Positions 13,021-26,639 of a stretch of DNA of 64,000 bases are shown piece by piece. The stretch is from Formicarius rufipectus. Taxonomy: Eukaryota > Chordata > Aves > Passeriformes > Formicariidae. Within the stretch, counting starts at the first letter, position 1, and each line of letters opens with the position of its first letter. The stretch lies in the NCBI GenBank assembly GCA_013399695.1, contig VXAU01001354.1:62800-126799 (forward strand), written 5' to 3'. A program made the translations under genes and the position numbers. A model generated the notes under the pieces. The model was given only the letters and a program-made list of their open reading frames with translations. It did no database searches and was not told the origin of the DNA.

Positions 13021-16000
13021 AAATGAAGCCAGAAGTTTGCTCCAAAATCTAAGTGGTTTTGAGACCAAACAGCTCCACTCAATTAATGAGACCTTTTCTA
13101 CGTAGTAGGAATTGTGCAGGCAAGAACTGTAATGCTTTTGCAGAAACAAGACTGAGATTCACCGATGACACTTCAAACAAGAGTAGTGAGAAACTACTTT
13201 TTATTTTGAAACGGTCCACAACCTTCAGTTCCACTTTTTACTTATTCAACAAATTGAGAAGGAAAAAATAAGCAGCAATTTGTGGCTGCTGAATTCTGAC
13301 ATGATGTTTCCTGCTGTTTTCTAGAGAAAAACAACTTCAAACTCTTTTGATATAACCTCAGTAGTGCTGATATTATCATCTGCTCTGAGTACCACTGGAA
13401 ACTGGTGGGAAATTCTCACATCCACTTCCCTTTTAAAATACAATATATATATGTATCTACTGCTTTTTTATGTATATGGGTCTCCCTAGTTATCTGTGCA
13501 GTGGTCAGTCTGAAGACAATAGTCAAAGATCTTAGTGATCTCTGTGATACAAACAGAAATTTGCCTGTTCAAGTCAGAAATTAGTCTCAACTAAATCACT
13601 TATTCAATTTCCAAACAAGTTAATAGCTGATTAAGTAGAAGAAATGGAACAAAAACCAGTCGGAAGTCTCAGGGCAAGGAAAAACAATATTCAGTGTGAT
13701 CAAAGTACACACTAATTGTTAGACTGACATGTGAAAACAAAAATTATAAGAGAAAGAGATGTCTACCAGCTTATTATAAATTGAAAGTGTTCAAACATTA
13801 GCATGCTTATCAGGAATGGAAACAAAAGCAAATTCTAGACACAGTACAATCTCATTCTAATTTAAAGCATAAAACACCATCTTGAAGCACAAACAATTAA
13901 AAGTCACTTTATCGGGCTTAAAATTTCTTTCTAAAAGTTTCACAGTGGAGGAGTAAAATATACCATTAACTCAGCATATGGTCAGACTAAAGTACTACAT
14001 ATAATTTTTCATAATAACTCTTGCATAAAAAAAGGAAACTGCTTGCATAGTTATCATCAATACTTCCTTCCACTGCAGAAATACTTTTGTTTTGCTCTTG
14101 AGAAATGTACTTCTTCCTCTAGATAGCATTGTCTTTAAGGTTTTCCAATTCAGTACTTTCTAGGACTTGGTGGAAGACCATGGATGTATATTTTGAACAG
14201 ACCATACAGGAACAAAAATCTGATTTTATAAAAGATGCAAGCAGGGACCTCTGTACTTACAGTCTTACAACTTCTGCAAAAGATTTACATGCCATTTCTT
14301 CTGCAAACGTTGTCATGTTTCCTCTCCTTCTCTGAGGTCTCTGACACTCAAATTCAGCCATCAGGCTCAAGAAATGCCTTGTGTTCCAAGGACTTCTGTT
14401 CAACTTTTATTGAGACGGCTTTAAAAAAAAACAACCAACCAACTTATTATCTTTTCTTCATTTGTGGACTTCAGGAAAATATGGTCGCAGGCCAAAACAA
14501 CCCACATTGTGAGGCTTAATGCCAAGGCAGCAATAACCACCACACTGGGAGTATCTAGGAATTCCTGAGGCAGTTGTAGTAAGAAAGAAGGGGAATGCCT
14601 GAACTCTGAATTCAGCAACTCATTATCTCTCTTAGAAGACACCATGAAGAAGACAGACATGAAACAAGGGTCACCCTACAAAGGTTTCACATATGCCCCA
14701 GTATCCTTGCCCTTTGTGGATATTCAGTACAGGGTAGTCTGTAAACAGGACTGAATACCACTTTCTCAGCAGACCTGAACAAAGCAAAATGTTTTTCCTG
14801 GGAAAAGTATTTCTCATTTCCCAACTTTTGATGATTTTAAATATTAAATGAAAATGCCTAAACACCTGCTTCCAGATATTATGAAACTTCACAAAATTGC
14901 AGTATTAATCAACTATCAAAACAAGCAAAAGCCTATTGCAAGCCTGAACCTGAGAGGGGATGGGTTCAACTGGCATCAAGGTAGAGCTTTCCTTCAATAG
15001 AAACCTGCCTCTTCAATAAGGAGCAGAGTCTCCAATTGAACACCAAGTATTACACCACGATGGTCAGGTGGACTTGAGATGGCAAAGTGATCTGCTCAAG
15101 TAAAGGAGGAACAACTTGCTCAAGCTGGCTGTGATGAATAGTTTCTACAAAGCTGATGAAAGAATTGAAGGCATAGCAAAGCTTCTGCAGAACACTTAAC
15201 ATGTTTTTGTTAGACCTGTGGTCCAGCTACCCAAGTTACTCAGAAGTGAATCCTTGAATAGAAATTCCAGGAACAGACAGGTGCTTGGATTCTTATTTGG
15301 TCTTACCAGTTCCAGCTGAACCTTCCTTTAACAAAAACTGGAATCCACAACCACTTTCTCTTGGATACCAATTCTTGAGGATGAGATGGGTGGAGGAGAA
15401 GGATCTAAAATTCTAGAACAAATATCAGAGAAAGTTCCTTACAAGAGGTGACTGGTGCAGGGGCAATTGAGGAAAAAGTTACACTTCCTGGAAAATCATG
15501 ACTGCCCTCTAAAGAAACTTGAGTAAATCACAGCGAGTCCTGCACGGAACACCCAAACAACTTATCATAAAATTAAGGTCTTCCAAAGACAGAAAGATCT
15601 AAGAAAACAATGTAGATAAAAATGTAAGAATCACAAGGAGTGACGTAGAAAAGATCTGGAACAGCCAAACAGCTACAAAGAATTAACAAAAAGGGTGTAC
15701 ACTACCCTTCCTACTAAATGGGATAAATGTAAAGTTAACCAGGGACTCAGAGGCCTCCTCTACAGATGCTGTTGTAAGAAAACATTATCCAACTAGATGA
15801 GTATGGGTGCTCTCAGATATAATGCAAATACAGTTGGTAATAGCTTAAAAGGGAATTTATAACTATAGACTTCCCAGTTATGGTTTTGGTGGCTGCCATA
15901 AAACGACAAGAAAAGAATTGTGCCGGTTTATGTCCAGCTGCCACTAGATCCCCTAAACACTGGTATAACATGAAATACAGAGCATTTGCTGGTAGGTCTA

Positions 16001-16121
16001 ATGCTGTGACAGGTTGTGGACACCATATATGATACACTGACAACAGATCCAAGTGTCATAAAAGGGGATAAAGTATATTAAAAGCAATTGCTTACTGGAA
16101 GAAGTAGATAAGGGATAATAA

Positions 16122-16420
16122 AATCACAGAATGGCTTGGGAAGGGACCTTAAAGATCATCCAGTTCCGATCACCCTGCCATGGGCAGGGACACCTTCCAC
16201 TAGAGTGGGTTGTTCAAAGCCCCACCTAAACTGGCCTTGAACACTTCCAGGGATGGGGCATCTACACCTTCTCTGAGAAACTTGCTCTAGTGTCTCACCA
16301 CTCTCATAGTGAATAATTTCTTCCTAATGTCTAACCTAAATCTACCCTCTCACAGTTTAAAGCCCTTATCCCTTGACCTATATCACTATACTAAACATAA
16401 AGATCAATGACCCCTAAAAG
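16122..16420 (-). mobile_element. CR1 LINE fragment, 3' end region
   Basis: About 300 bp of CR1 3' sequence lies in reverse complement on the plus strand. It starts at 'atcacagaatggcttggg', followed by 'agggaccttaaagatcatcc' and the 'catgggcagggacaccttcc' block. It continues through the 'gaataatttcttcctaatgt' stretch to the 'cccttatcccttgacctat' segment. The right end fades near 16420. This is a 5'-truncated insertion in the same orientation as CRIM1, with no coding capacity left. Confidence 0.92.
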
Positions 16421-17794
16421 AGGCGTGATTTTTGCAACCACTACCTAACCCTTTACATCTTTAGGAGTGCTAAATAAAGCACACATGCTAAAAGTATTTT
16501 AATATAGGACAAATGAAAAAGAGTGTTTTATTAACAGAAGATTTTCAAAGTGAAGCATGTTTTTGTAGATTTACTCTTTTTCCTACTATTTCATATATTT
16601 AAAGGTAATTAAATGTGATAAAATCTATTTTTGTACTGTTCTTAGTTGTATTCAACTTCTATCCAAATTCAGCTTAAATTAAACCTTAGGTAAAAAAAAA
16701 AGTTTTTCCTACTAAATCAAAGTATTACTCATTTTCATGAGCTGCATAAAAACGCAAGTATTTAAGAATTTGAGGTGGAGCAGAGGGAAGAAGTGGTGGG
16801 CTGTTTCCTAAATAAAGCTTTAATGCTTGGGAAAAACAAAATGCATCTGTAAATTGCCCCTCAGACCCTCCAATGGGACTGAGCAGCTGATTACAACGTT
16901 AAACAGCATTTTATTACACAGTCCAGAGAATTAACAGTTGGACTTGCTGGTCAAGCACATTTCACTTCTTCACCATACTGCAGACCAAACTGTGGCACTG
17001 TCATTCACAACAGTCCCAGATTGAGACATTTTAGTTACACACAAGGCAAAAAACAACAGGGAAAAGACAATGCAAACAAGAAAAAAAAGGTTCTATGACT
17101 AATTCATTTAAGAAATTTTCTCAGTAGTTTTCTTCTAAACCATACAAGTGTAATCCTACTCCTTCATGCTACTTGAGCCAATTGAGAGTTTTGCATTTGT
17201 AATGCCATCCAACTATCTGTAACTAAGTGGTCATGAAATGATCCAATTCAAAGAGTCTTCATTTGTTCATCCATCAAGCACAAGCCTTTTGGGCTCCAAT
17301 ATTGCAAGACTTGCTCTTAATCACTCTTGTGACATATGAAACAGTTATCATGATCTGCATCCTTTTCTGCTTTAGATTTATTAAGCAGTTCACTGGTCTT
17401 TAAGTTTCTGTCTCCCTGTAACTTGTCATCTGCTTCTGTTATGCTTAATTTACAATTGCTTTTTCTTCTCCTCATCCCACCACATCTTTCTTGAAACTGA
17501 GTTTTTTTTAAAAAGCTAAGACTCAGGTAGAAAATAAACCACTGGAAATTTTGATAAATAAACATATATCAATTGTTTATGAACTTTTTCTAATCTTGAA
17601 CATATTCAGGCTTATGGTGTGAACTTCTTTAAAAATTAGGTCAAACAAACTTATTATTGGGATTTAGTGAACGTACTCCTGGATGCTCTCTCCTCTCCAA
17701 AGGATATTACTATATCCTATATTATCAACAAGATACTGAAGACACCATGCATATGCTGGTTTATTGTTTATTTACTGAAGTTAGAATCCAATAC

Positions 17795-17831
17795 AAAAAA
17801 AAGAAAAAAGAAAAAGAAAAAAAAAAAAGAN
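17795..17831. repeat. A-rich tract ending in one ambiguous base (N at 17831)
   Basis: A run of A with scattered G ends at the only non-ACGT character noticed in the window. The tract is probably hard to sequence, and the N may mark a consensus failure, so the true tract length is uncertain. Confidence 0.9.
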
Positions 17832-18796
17832 CTGTGGAAGACCGGAAAAGAAAAGCAGGTACTCTCTTGGTTAAATTTTTAAGGCAAGCTTAGTATTCGC
17901 AAGAGACCAATTCCATAAACTGTGTCTTAAGAAGCAACATCACTTGCTTTTAGCTATAATTACATCTTTTAATCCTTAATCCAATCCTATATCAGTTTTC
18001 CCACTATTTTTCTCAGAACTGGGACAACCAGATTTAATTACTTAACTTCTGTCCTTTTTAATATTGGCACGGTACTAACATCTTTCTACTCTCCATTGAG
18101 TTCCCTTTGTTTATCTGGTTTTATTAAAAGACCAACCAAGAACAGCTGAGCAGAGAGAGGGGTGTGTGCGTGTGATGTATCTGTGAGAACAGAGCTCTGA
18201 ATGAATGTTGAAATTACCAAATCTGTAACAGGTGACAGCACAGAAGCAGGGATATAAAACTACAGCAAGAAGTGGAGACCTAGTAAAGACTAATAAGACT
18301 AAACTTTCCAATTATTCTGAGAACAGTCATAAAGAAAAAATGATAATTCAAAAGTATTTGGTGCAAAGCTAGCTAAACATGTCATTTACTTTGCTGTATA
18401 AAATCCTATGAACACTGTACAAAACCATGTGAGCAATAAATATATAAGCCAGTGATAATCACTGAAATCAGATCCTGTTGTTACTGTTCATTTCTCACAG
18501 AGAAAAAATTAAACAGATTTTGATAAATATTTTTCCACTTACAAATACAACCTCAAAAGAATCTGAAAATTTGAAGAAATTTCATTCACAACAGAAAAAA
18601 CCAGGCACATCTGAAGGTAACAGATTCTGTATACTGTATAGTATCACCTCTTCATTTAACTTTCTAATAGAAGATGACAAACTCACATTAACAAAACTGC
18701 GATAACGTGTTTTCTGTAAGAGCTCTAATATGTTTTTTCTTCAACAAACTCATTGGAGAAAGGAGCATCTTTATCAAGAACAGAGACTGACTTTTC

Positions 18797-18864
18797 TGAG
18801 CTTCCCTAACATAATAGCTGTTTTCCTGTTTTCCTAACACTGAGCTTTCCTAACATAATAGCTG
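18797..18864. repeat. Local direct repeat, 24 bp at 44-bp spacing
   Basis: The 24-mer at 18797-18820 recurs at 18841-18864 with one mismatch. Both begin TGAGCTT and end with CTAACATAATAGCTG. The sequence between them is also rich in TTTTCCT, which suggests replication slippage. There is no sign of transposon origin. Confidence 0.85.
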
Positions 18865-21800
18865 GAAATTTAAGGTAACTGTCTCATAACAGTCTGATGA
18901 AAGCTGAAGCAACCGGTATTTTGATGTGGATGCCAAAGCAGTAGGCTGTTCTGTTTGAACCACTGCATTAGAAATCAGTGTAACGCTAAATTAAGACATT
19001 CCAAAATTACTGTAAAACAGACCAGTTTCCCAGTGTAGTCTCATCTAATTCATCCATAAATCTGTGCTTTATTTGACCTTTTGTATAATTCTGACATGCA
19101 AGTCTCACAGAGACCCTTCAAATATAAAGTTCCAATGTTCCCTCAAAACTGAGAAAACACTGAGCCTGAATTCAAATGATTTGATTTTCATATTCCAAAT
19201 ATTGGCACTTTGTTTCCCTTTCTGCTTTTTCTTTTCATACATACACTTCTCTTCCCTCTAACCTTCTCATAATGCTTCTTTTCTGATCATTCCTATGTCT
19301 GTGTCCCTTTAGTCCCCCCTTCAAGTAAAATCTTTACGTACAGCACATCAGTGGTGACTACATCACTGTCTTCCCTATGAAGCACAGCAGTATGTTAAAA
19401 CCAAAATAACTAAATGTATTTCTAGCAGGCACACAGCATGTAAAGCATTTATATGATCTTACTGCTGCCAGACTCAGTTTTTCCTTCTTTCTCTGTCACC
19501 TACTCCATTAAAAACTGTATTCTTGCTGTGGTTGAATTAAGGCAATCCAAATAGCAACTCACATAATAACAACATGCAGCAACATAGACTGAGCCACACC
19601 ATTAAAAACTATAGCAGGAACAAGACATCTATAATTGTTTCTCCTGCCTACAGAAACACTAGGTTATGCTAATGGTCTTTTTTATTACAGTTTTATACAT
19701 CAGAGAGGGCAGAGGTATTAACACAGAAACTCCTCTGATTATAAGATCAGGTCATAAGACTCCAGGAGCTAAGTACTCATCCTTCCCAGCTCTGATCTCT
19801 TGTTAAACTCTGATCCCAGGACCATACCACAACTGATTTCCAAGAGGGTTCAAGAACTCACAATTATCTAGTAATTGATACACTGTAAGCCTGCTTGTAC
19901 AACTGGGGTCTTTGTGTGAAGGAGAGCAGAATTTCATCACCAAATTACCACACACATGGACAAGTAGCTTCAGACATCAGTCATAGTTCACACCCAGAAA
20001 ACCAGCTGACTTTATTTTTAAATGTACTTCAAGAAATAAAAAGACTCTTTCAAGAACATGTTTGCTCTAGGTTTTTTATTTAAGGTCAGTTCCCACGTGT
20101 GTGCTAGAAATAGAAAATATTTCCAACTAGTCATTTTTCTGAAGTATATTTTCTTGGTATTTTATGTTCCCTGATAGAAGGAACACTGAAGTTATCATTG
20201 ACAAAGAATAAAGTGGGTATTTTTCATTCCTTCCACCCGAGTACTAGAAAAATTAAACCACAAGTTATATTAGCCTGTACAAAAATAGAATACAATTTTA
20301 CTTCTGTGAAACAAAAATAATTTGCACTATATATCACTCTGTAAGCTAACAAGTTGAAACAAATTCGGAAGTAAAAATGTACCATTAATCCTTCTATCAT
20401 ATCAAGGTTTCTTAGGGTTAATCTAAACTATAAATTTATGAAATATTAATCTGAGATTGCTCCTTTGACTTTATAATCTATCTTTGGAATACAGTCCATA
20501 GTGTCATTCTGTTTGAGTTGTCCTGAACACACTGAGCTGTAATTCACAACAATGCCAGGGTGATGGCTATATAAAACCTACAGCCTCCCGTGTAATCCCA
20601 ACTAGCCTGGTCAGCTCTCAACTGAACACTGCAATTCCTAAGAATTTCATGGAAAATATGTTAAAGAATAAAGGAAGGATACTCAGAATCCTTACTGTAT
20701 TCTGATCCAAAAATTCAGAAAACAAGAAAATAAAACAACCCTGAATTAAAAAACATTTGTAATATTCACTGAGAAAGGACAGCAACTATTTACAAGTATC
20801 AGACTATTACATGTATTCTACAATTACAAATAAAATTTGTCAAGTTTAGAAATATATTTTCAAGTTTTAATAGTCAGGATTAGTGCACTCTATGATATTT
20901 TCCACATCTCTTTTAATGCCTTGATTTTAAAAAACAGGTATGTTTTTAAATCTTCATGCAATAAGAGACCCTCATATGTCATGGAAACAACAGGTTTAAC
21001 AAAGTTACCATATTAAATGTGCACCCAAAGGGTACCCAACAGAGAAGACCCATGATTATACAACCTTTCCCACCTTGTAGTTTCTGAATTCTTTGCAAGT
21101 GTATCACTACTTTACACAAGGGGCAATATTCTATGGTGTGAAGACCTTCATACTAAGTAAACCAACCAGTTACATCTACAAGAAATATTTTATTTTTGGT
21201 GCAAATATTTTAATTAATGTTCCTTTTGGCTTGAATTTGCATTTATTTGGCACAGTGTGAATCAGGTTTCAGGAAATTCGTTGTAAAAACAAACAGAAAC
21301 TCAAATAGTGATACATAATTGTGGAACAAAACAAACTCTAGACAGTCTTTTTTTTTTTTAATAATCGTAATAAATTAGACCTACTTGAAAACAACAGAAG
21401 TAAAATGGAAGCAAATACTTGAAATTTCTGTTTCCCTACAGTTCCAGATAGCCACCATCTTTCAGCTTCTTACAGTGGTCTTCCACACACAGAAAAATAA
21501 GCCTCTTTTTCCTTTAACTGAATGGAATTTTCTCTGGCATATCTTGTATCACACCTCTATCATTCAATTCCTGGACGTTAAACACGTTCAAAAGTTTCTC
21601 AGAAGTATTTACTTTTGCAAATTTAATTGAACTAATTGAAAGTCCATCAAGAAACATGAACTCCTCAAACACTTTTAGCAAAAATCAGTTTCATTCATTT
21701 GCACTACACAGATATTTTCCTGCTTCAAAAAGACACATTCCGTATTTCCATAAGACTGATGTATCTTTAACCACTAATACTTTTATTTTGTATTAATGCT

Positions 21801-21895
21801 CGTTGCCACAGAAGTATGCATTATTATCCTGTACTTATTGTAGTACTTGAGTTGCAGAGAGCAAGTGAAAGACACTGAGCCATCCAGACACCAAC

Positions 21896-22016
21896 CTGGT
21901 GGGCAGGGTGCAGCAGCCATCAGCCGTCAGCCTCACTTGAGTTTCGTAGCTATCCAGGGGGCAAACCACTTGTTGAACAGGAGGACATTCCACTGTGCTG
22001 CAATCCACACTGAACA
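21896..22016 (-). CDS. CRIM1: CRIM1 internal exon (probably exon 4), first half of second cysteine module
   Basis: This 121-nt exon encodes about 40 residues (VFSVDCSTVECPPVQQ ... DGCCTLPT plus two bases of an Arg codon). They match the CRIM1 segment after the first cysteine module, roughly human residues 250-289 from memory. It contains five cysteines, including the CC pair of the PxxGxCC-type motif. The acceptor is a pyrimidine-rich stretch ending in GCAG (22020-22017). The donor is CAG|GTTGGT (21895-21890), which departs from consensus at +3 and +4 but keeps a strong exon side. Entry phase is 1 and exit phase is 2, which fit the neighbouring exons exactly. Joined to exon 5 it forms a 243-nt unit equal in length to exon 3. 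Confidence 0.95.
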
Positions 22017-23277
22017 CTGCGGAGCAAGGGAAGAAGAAAAGTTCTTTGACTTATCCTTCACAAGCTTTTTGCATATTACTTCCTCATAAGCAACCACTTA
22101 TGCATCAGGCTTTTAAGTCAGAAAAATTATCCAGTGAATGCATGCTTGCTATTTTGTAATATTACAAAAAAGCTTCCTTTCTCTTTAAGATTCACTTTTT
22201 TAAATTATTGACTGAGGAAGCAGCAGAACTATTATTAGTTAATAAAAAAAATTATAAATATTAGACAGGTAACCTTACACAATCATCACACCTGTGAATA
22301 ATATTAGTTACTAGAAATGAACTAGGTTACTGAGAATATGCATTTCCCACAGCTTTTAAAACAGTAAACAATTCATCGTTTAATTTTTTCCTAATTAATG
22401 TTTGTTTAAAATACTTGGGTTATAGGAAATTGTAGGAGATACACTACAGATTTATGTCTGCACATGTAAAACACATTTTTTAAGACTATTCCATTAGGTT
22501 GTTTTGTTTGGGGTTTTATATATGGTGAAAGTGAAATGCAAATTATGAAATCTTTCTGCATTAATGAGATGAAGAACTTCATTTAACAAGAAAGACTGAC
22601 TGACAGTTTTTAGAAAGCAACAAATGTTTAGAAATCCAGAAGGAAAGAAAACCCTCAGGATGGAGATATATATATATTTAATTCTACGAGTCATGCTCAG
22701 GAAAGCTGAAACATACTTTTATCTTATTTGGCCCTAAATCTCCCATGTTAACAAGTAATACCAGCTCAGGTATTATCTATTTGCTTATCATGATTATACT
22801 AAGAAAGCACTTAAAGGTTCCCTCTTTAAGGTATGAGTTACCTTCTGACTGAGCAAGCAGGGAGAACAGAATGTTATCAGACTGAAAATGATAAAGTACA
22901 ATATCCCTGATTACTGATTAAACTTCACTTCAGTATTGACACCATCTCAGCTGCTTACTGAAGTACTAAAGCAGCTTGGCAATGCTACACCACACTCCTT
23001 GTGAGAGCTGGCAACCTTCAAAGGCCCATTTGCTGTCTTCTGGTCCTATGTTTTTCCAGCCTGATGCTCAGCAGTACGCGGCAATAATAATTGAATCAGT
23101 CATAATGAGACATCAGCCTCAGAATTACACCTGCTCAGCACACCTCCATTTCAGAGGTTACAGTGTGATAGTAAATAGCTCACTAACAATGAAAAGCAGC
23201 TCAACCAGGCTATATGAAAAAAGTACAGACTTTAGAAAAATTACCAACAAACACCAAATCAAGAGCTTTCAAACAGC

Positions 23278-23294
23278 TTTTTTTTTTTTTTTTT
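23278..23294. repeat. Poly-T run (17 nt)
   Basis: Seventeen consecutive T bases lie about 40 bp before the adjacent CR1 fragment. The run could be a remnant of an insertion boundary or ordinary slippage. Confidence 0.85.
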
Positions 23295-23330
23295 CAATTG
23301 TTATATTATTAATCATAAAACGGCTGATGT

Positions 23331-23690
23331 AGTACAGGACCTCTTGGAGGTTCCCAAGCCAGGCCATGTAGATCTGGCTGCTCAGAACTGTGCCCAGGTA
23401 GTTTTTCAATATAGCATGAATGGAGACTCCATTACATCTCTGGGCAACCTGTGCCAGTACTCAGTCACCTCTGTGATGAAAAAATGCTTCCTGATGTTCA
23501 GAGGGAATTCCATTTCAAGGTGTGGCCCTTGCCTCTCTGGTTCTGTCACTGGGAACCACTGAAAAGAACTTGGTGCTGCCTTAACAAACCCTTCAGGCAC
23601 TGATATACATTGAAGAGATCTCCCCTGAGCCTTGTCTTCTCAGGTGGAACAGTCCCATTTCTCTCATACTTTCTTCACAAGAGAGCGATG
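23331..23690 (-). mobile_element. CR1 LINE fragment, 3' region
   Basis: The reverse complement of CR1 is readable on the plus strand in these blocks: 'gatctggctgctcagaac', 'tctctgggcaacctgtgcca', 'gatgttcagagggaattcc', 'gttctgtcactgggaaccac' and 'gatctcccctgagcctt'. It ends in 'cttcttcacaagagag'. The extreme 3' tip of CR1 is not recognisable and the 5' end is truncated. Orientation is the same as CRIM1. The borders are approximate. Confidence 0.9.
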
Positions 23691-26607
23691 AAGACAGATA
23701 AGAGATGAAAAACACTTGAAAGAGGAAAGAAAAGTTTCTACTTTCAGATTTAAACAGGTTCCTCGAACTGGGAAAAGCATTGAGGCAAACTTACAGATAA
23801 GCTGAAAATACTGTAAGGTTTTAGAACAGTCTATAACTGGATTCTTCATTGCTTAAAAAGATGTTTTCCGGATTAGTTGCACTACGGTCCTAAAAACAAG
23901 ACTGTAAACACTTGCTACTGTTTTCACATCTTACTTTAATTCCAATAACTATCACGTGTACGTTTTATAAATGGGTTTATCATAAGCTGTTATTATATAT
24001 TATATTATAAGCTAAAAAAACTTTTTGTCTATCCTAGAAGTCTTAAGCCTTAAATACATAGTTTGACAAATATGTATCTTCAAGAACTCATAAATGTTTC
24101 AATTTCCTGCCAGTGAAGATGCACCCAATCAAGTTTTGATAAGTCTTCAAGAATTTTCTCACCACTGAACTTGTGTACAGCAGCACCTTAGAGTTACCAA
24201 TTCTTCTACAACAATGTAGAAAACCCTGCCACAGTTGCAGACCCCGATATCCACAAAAATACGACACCTCCTTTAGAGGCTACAAAGCCAAAGGTCTCTG
24301 ATCGTGAACCTGCTAATACCTAGGTGAAAATAACTTTTTAGTAGAAAATGTTAACACAGTAAATTAAGTTTATTAAGTTTCACTCTGACCTATTATGCTG
24401 GCTTTTCAACTAACAGAGTGAACAGTTTAGGGGCAGGATGTAAATAACTACCTGTGGATCTAATGGTCCAGTAGCAAGTCAGCATTTGCATCCCTGGTGC
24501 AACATTGAGGCTCAGCATAAGACTAAGACTTCAGAGGTCACAGATTTCTGAGGGTTCAGTTCCAGGACATACAGTCTGCTTCTACAGCAGTTAAGACGCA
24601 TTACACATTATTATTTTTTTATATTACACAAGATGCATTATCCTTTGCTTTCAATTCAGATGCATTTTGACTGGTTCCTCAAGAATAATGCAACACAACA
24701 CAACTGCATATTGTAATATAGTTACACTTTCTGTCTATGGAGAAGTAGAATGGATGCATGAAAGTATTTCTCCATGCCAAGGTACCCTTTTTACATTTCT
24801 TGACACTTCAGAATATATTCATACAACCATAACGGACGGCATTCCTGGACTTTCATTGCAGCTGTATCACTGCCTGAATCACTACCCTAACTGCCTTATC
24901 CCAGGTATTTCCCAACATGGACCCTGCATATGTTGATTTATTTTTTCTTCCCTCACCAATATTGTCAACTTGAAAGCAATTTCTTCAGCTCCATTAGAAA
25001 TGTATCTGTAATTCTTCCTCACTCATTTTCTTCAGTCTCTCCCCATTCTTATGCCAAGTTCTCCCAACATCAGCTTCTAACAAAGTATTCAATAAAACAA
25101 AATGTAAGCAACAGAGAACAAAATCAAAATTATTCTAGAATTCCTTTTATTTCAGCTATAACTTTATAACTTGATTGCACAAAAATTTGATTTTGCCGAT
25201 CCTTGTCCTTAAGTGCAAGACTGTGAAGGATCCAGACCTGATTTCCAGTGTTGAAGCTGTACCAGGGTGGAGCACAAGTTACTTCCCTGTGCGTCAGTAC
25301 ACACTACCTACTAAATTTTGCTGATCTCAGGCTTTCCACCAAGCCCTGACTGCACAGAATTCTTCAAAGAAGTAAGATGAATAATAATATTTTCTTTACA
25401 GTTGTGTTTAAACCAATTTTTGGTACCAGAAAAAAAAAGAGTGATTTTCAGGCCATGCTGGAGGTTAGTAAATGAAAGCTCTGCCAGAAAGATTTCTAGA
25501 AGAATGACAAATGAGTGGTCTTTTCAACATGGATTATGTCTAGCATGACATAACCTATATCATGCTAGTGCTGGAATTGATGACAGAAACTACAAAATGA
25601 CACTCCCTTTTGCACCATATACAACAACACCAAAAGTTACCAATAAAAGTACAACAAACATCTGTTGGACAACTTCCAAAGTAAACTACTTAGCTTGCTT
25701 TATTCAGAAGTGACAGCTAGAGTTCCTAGAGTTCCACTTGAGCAAAATACATTTTAAATAGATTTTAATTCAATCCTTAAATAAACAAACATGATTTTAA
25801 AAACATCACTGTTCATAGTGGTTTAGCTTCTTAGCCAAAGAGGCATACGTACTCCCACAAATCTTGTTTCAGGTTATTTTTTTTTACTGTTGACATATTA
25901 TGCAGCTCCATTTGAGATTGCTCATTCAAACTACCTTTAAGATTTTTTTTTTTTAAATACATTTTAAGAACTAACTCCCTGCTTAAAACTAAATCAAGTG
26001 CACATTCACTAAATTCACTGCTTATGAACAGGAGGTTGCCTGTGGCACCAGACTCGTGTTATCTCACCTCTGAGCTTTGCAACCCTAGCAAAACAATGAC
26101 CATGACACACTTGTTCTCACTAGGTACTGCAACTGTGATGAGATGCTTGGTGGAGCAACAGGTAAGAACATGTAAGACAAATTAATCTGGACAAGTATTT
26201 GTCCAAATCAGACAATCCACAGACAAGCATGACTAAGCTACTAAGTTTCTTCACTGTTCATTTTAACCGAATAGCAATGTGGTAAAGGAAGCAGAAAAGG
26301 AAGTAGATCTCAAAATAAATAAAAAAAAATATAAAAAAGTAAATTAAAAAAAATATTATTCTTGCATATAGTGTTAAGGAAACACTATTTTCTGTTTTCC
26401 TTCCAGTAACTGAGTTGCCAATCACAGCATTTGAACATATGCAGACCTCAGCACAAGGCTGCCAACTCAAATGCCACAGTAAAATAGAGAGCAGTGATAT
26501 CTTATTTAAGGCACAAAAATTAACACAATTTATGCTTTAATTGCACAAGCACTTTATCTTGGCATAAGGCAGCAGCACCGTCACAGGAAGCAGTCCTCCT
26601 GCTATTT

Positions 26608-26639
26608 GTTTGCACCAGAAAGTCCTTGCTGGTGCAAAC
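26608..26639. repeat. Perfect inverted repeat, 11-bp arms, 10-nt loop
   Basis: The arms GTTTGCACCAG (26608-26618) and CTGGTGCAAAC (26629-26639) are exact reverse complements around a 10-nt spacer. The arms do not extend further. The stem is too short for a typical miRNA precursor and is probably a chance or slippage-derived hairpin. Confidence 0.85.

Larger units (their letters stand above)
7513..21895 (-). other. CRIM1: CRIM1 intron 4 (complete, about 14.4 kb)
   Basis: This intron splits an Arg codon between exons 4 and 5 (phase 2). It contains two CR1 fragments (12.9 kb and 16.1 kb), a CAAA simple repeat (10.2 kb), an A-rich tract with one unresolved base (17.8 kb) and a small local duplication (18.8 kb). 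The rest is AT-rich sequence in which I recognise nothing. The patches at 9430-10060 and 14930-15700 are somewhat richer in GC, but I could not assign them to a gene or repeat family. The open frames in the intron show no domain features and are not annotated as genes. Confidence 0.85.

Noticed and set aside
26608..26639. The short hairpin considered as a microRNA precursor.
   Set aside because: The stem is only 11 bp. Typical precursors need a stem of about 30 bp or more, and the flanks do not extend the pairing.
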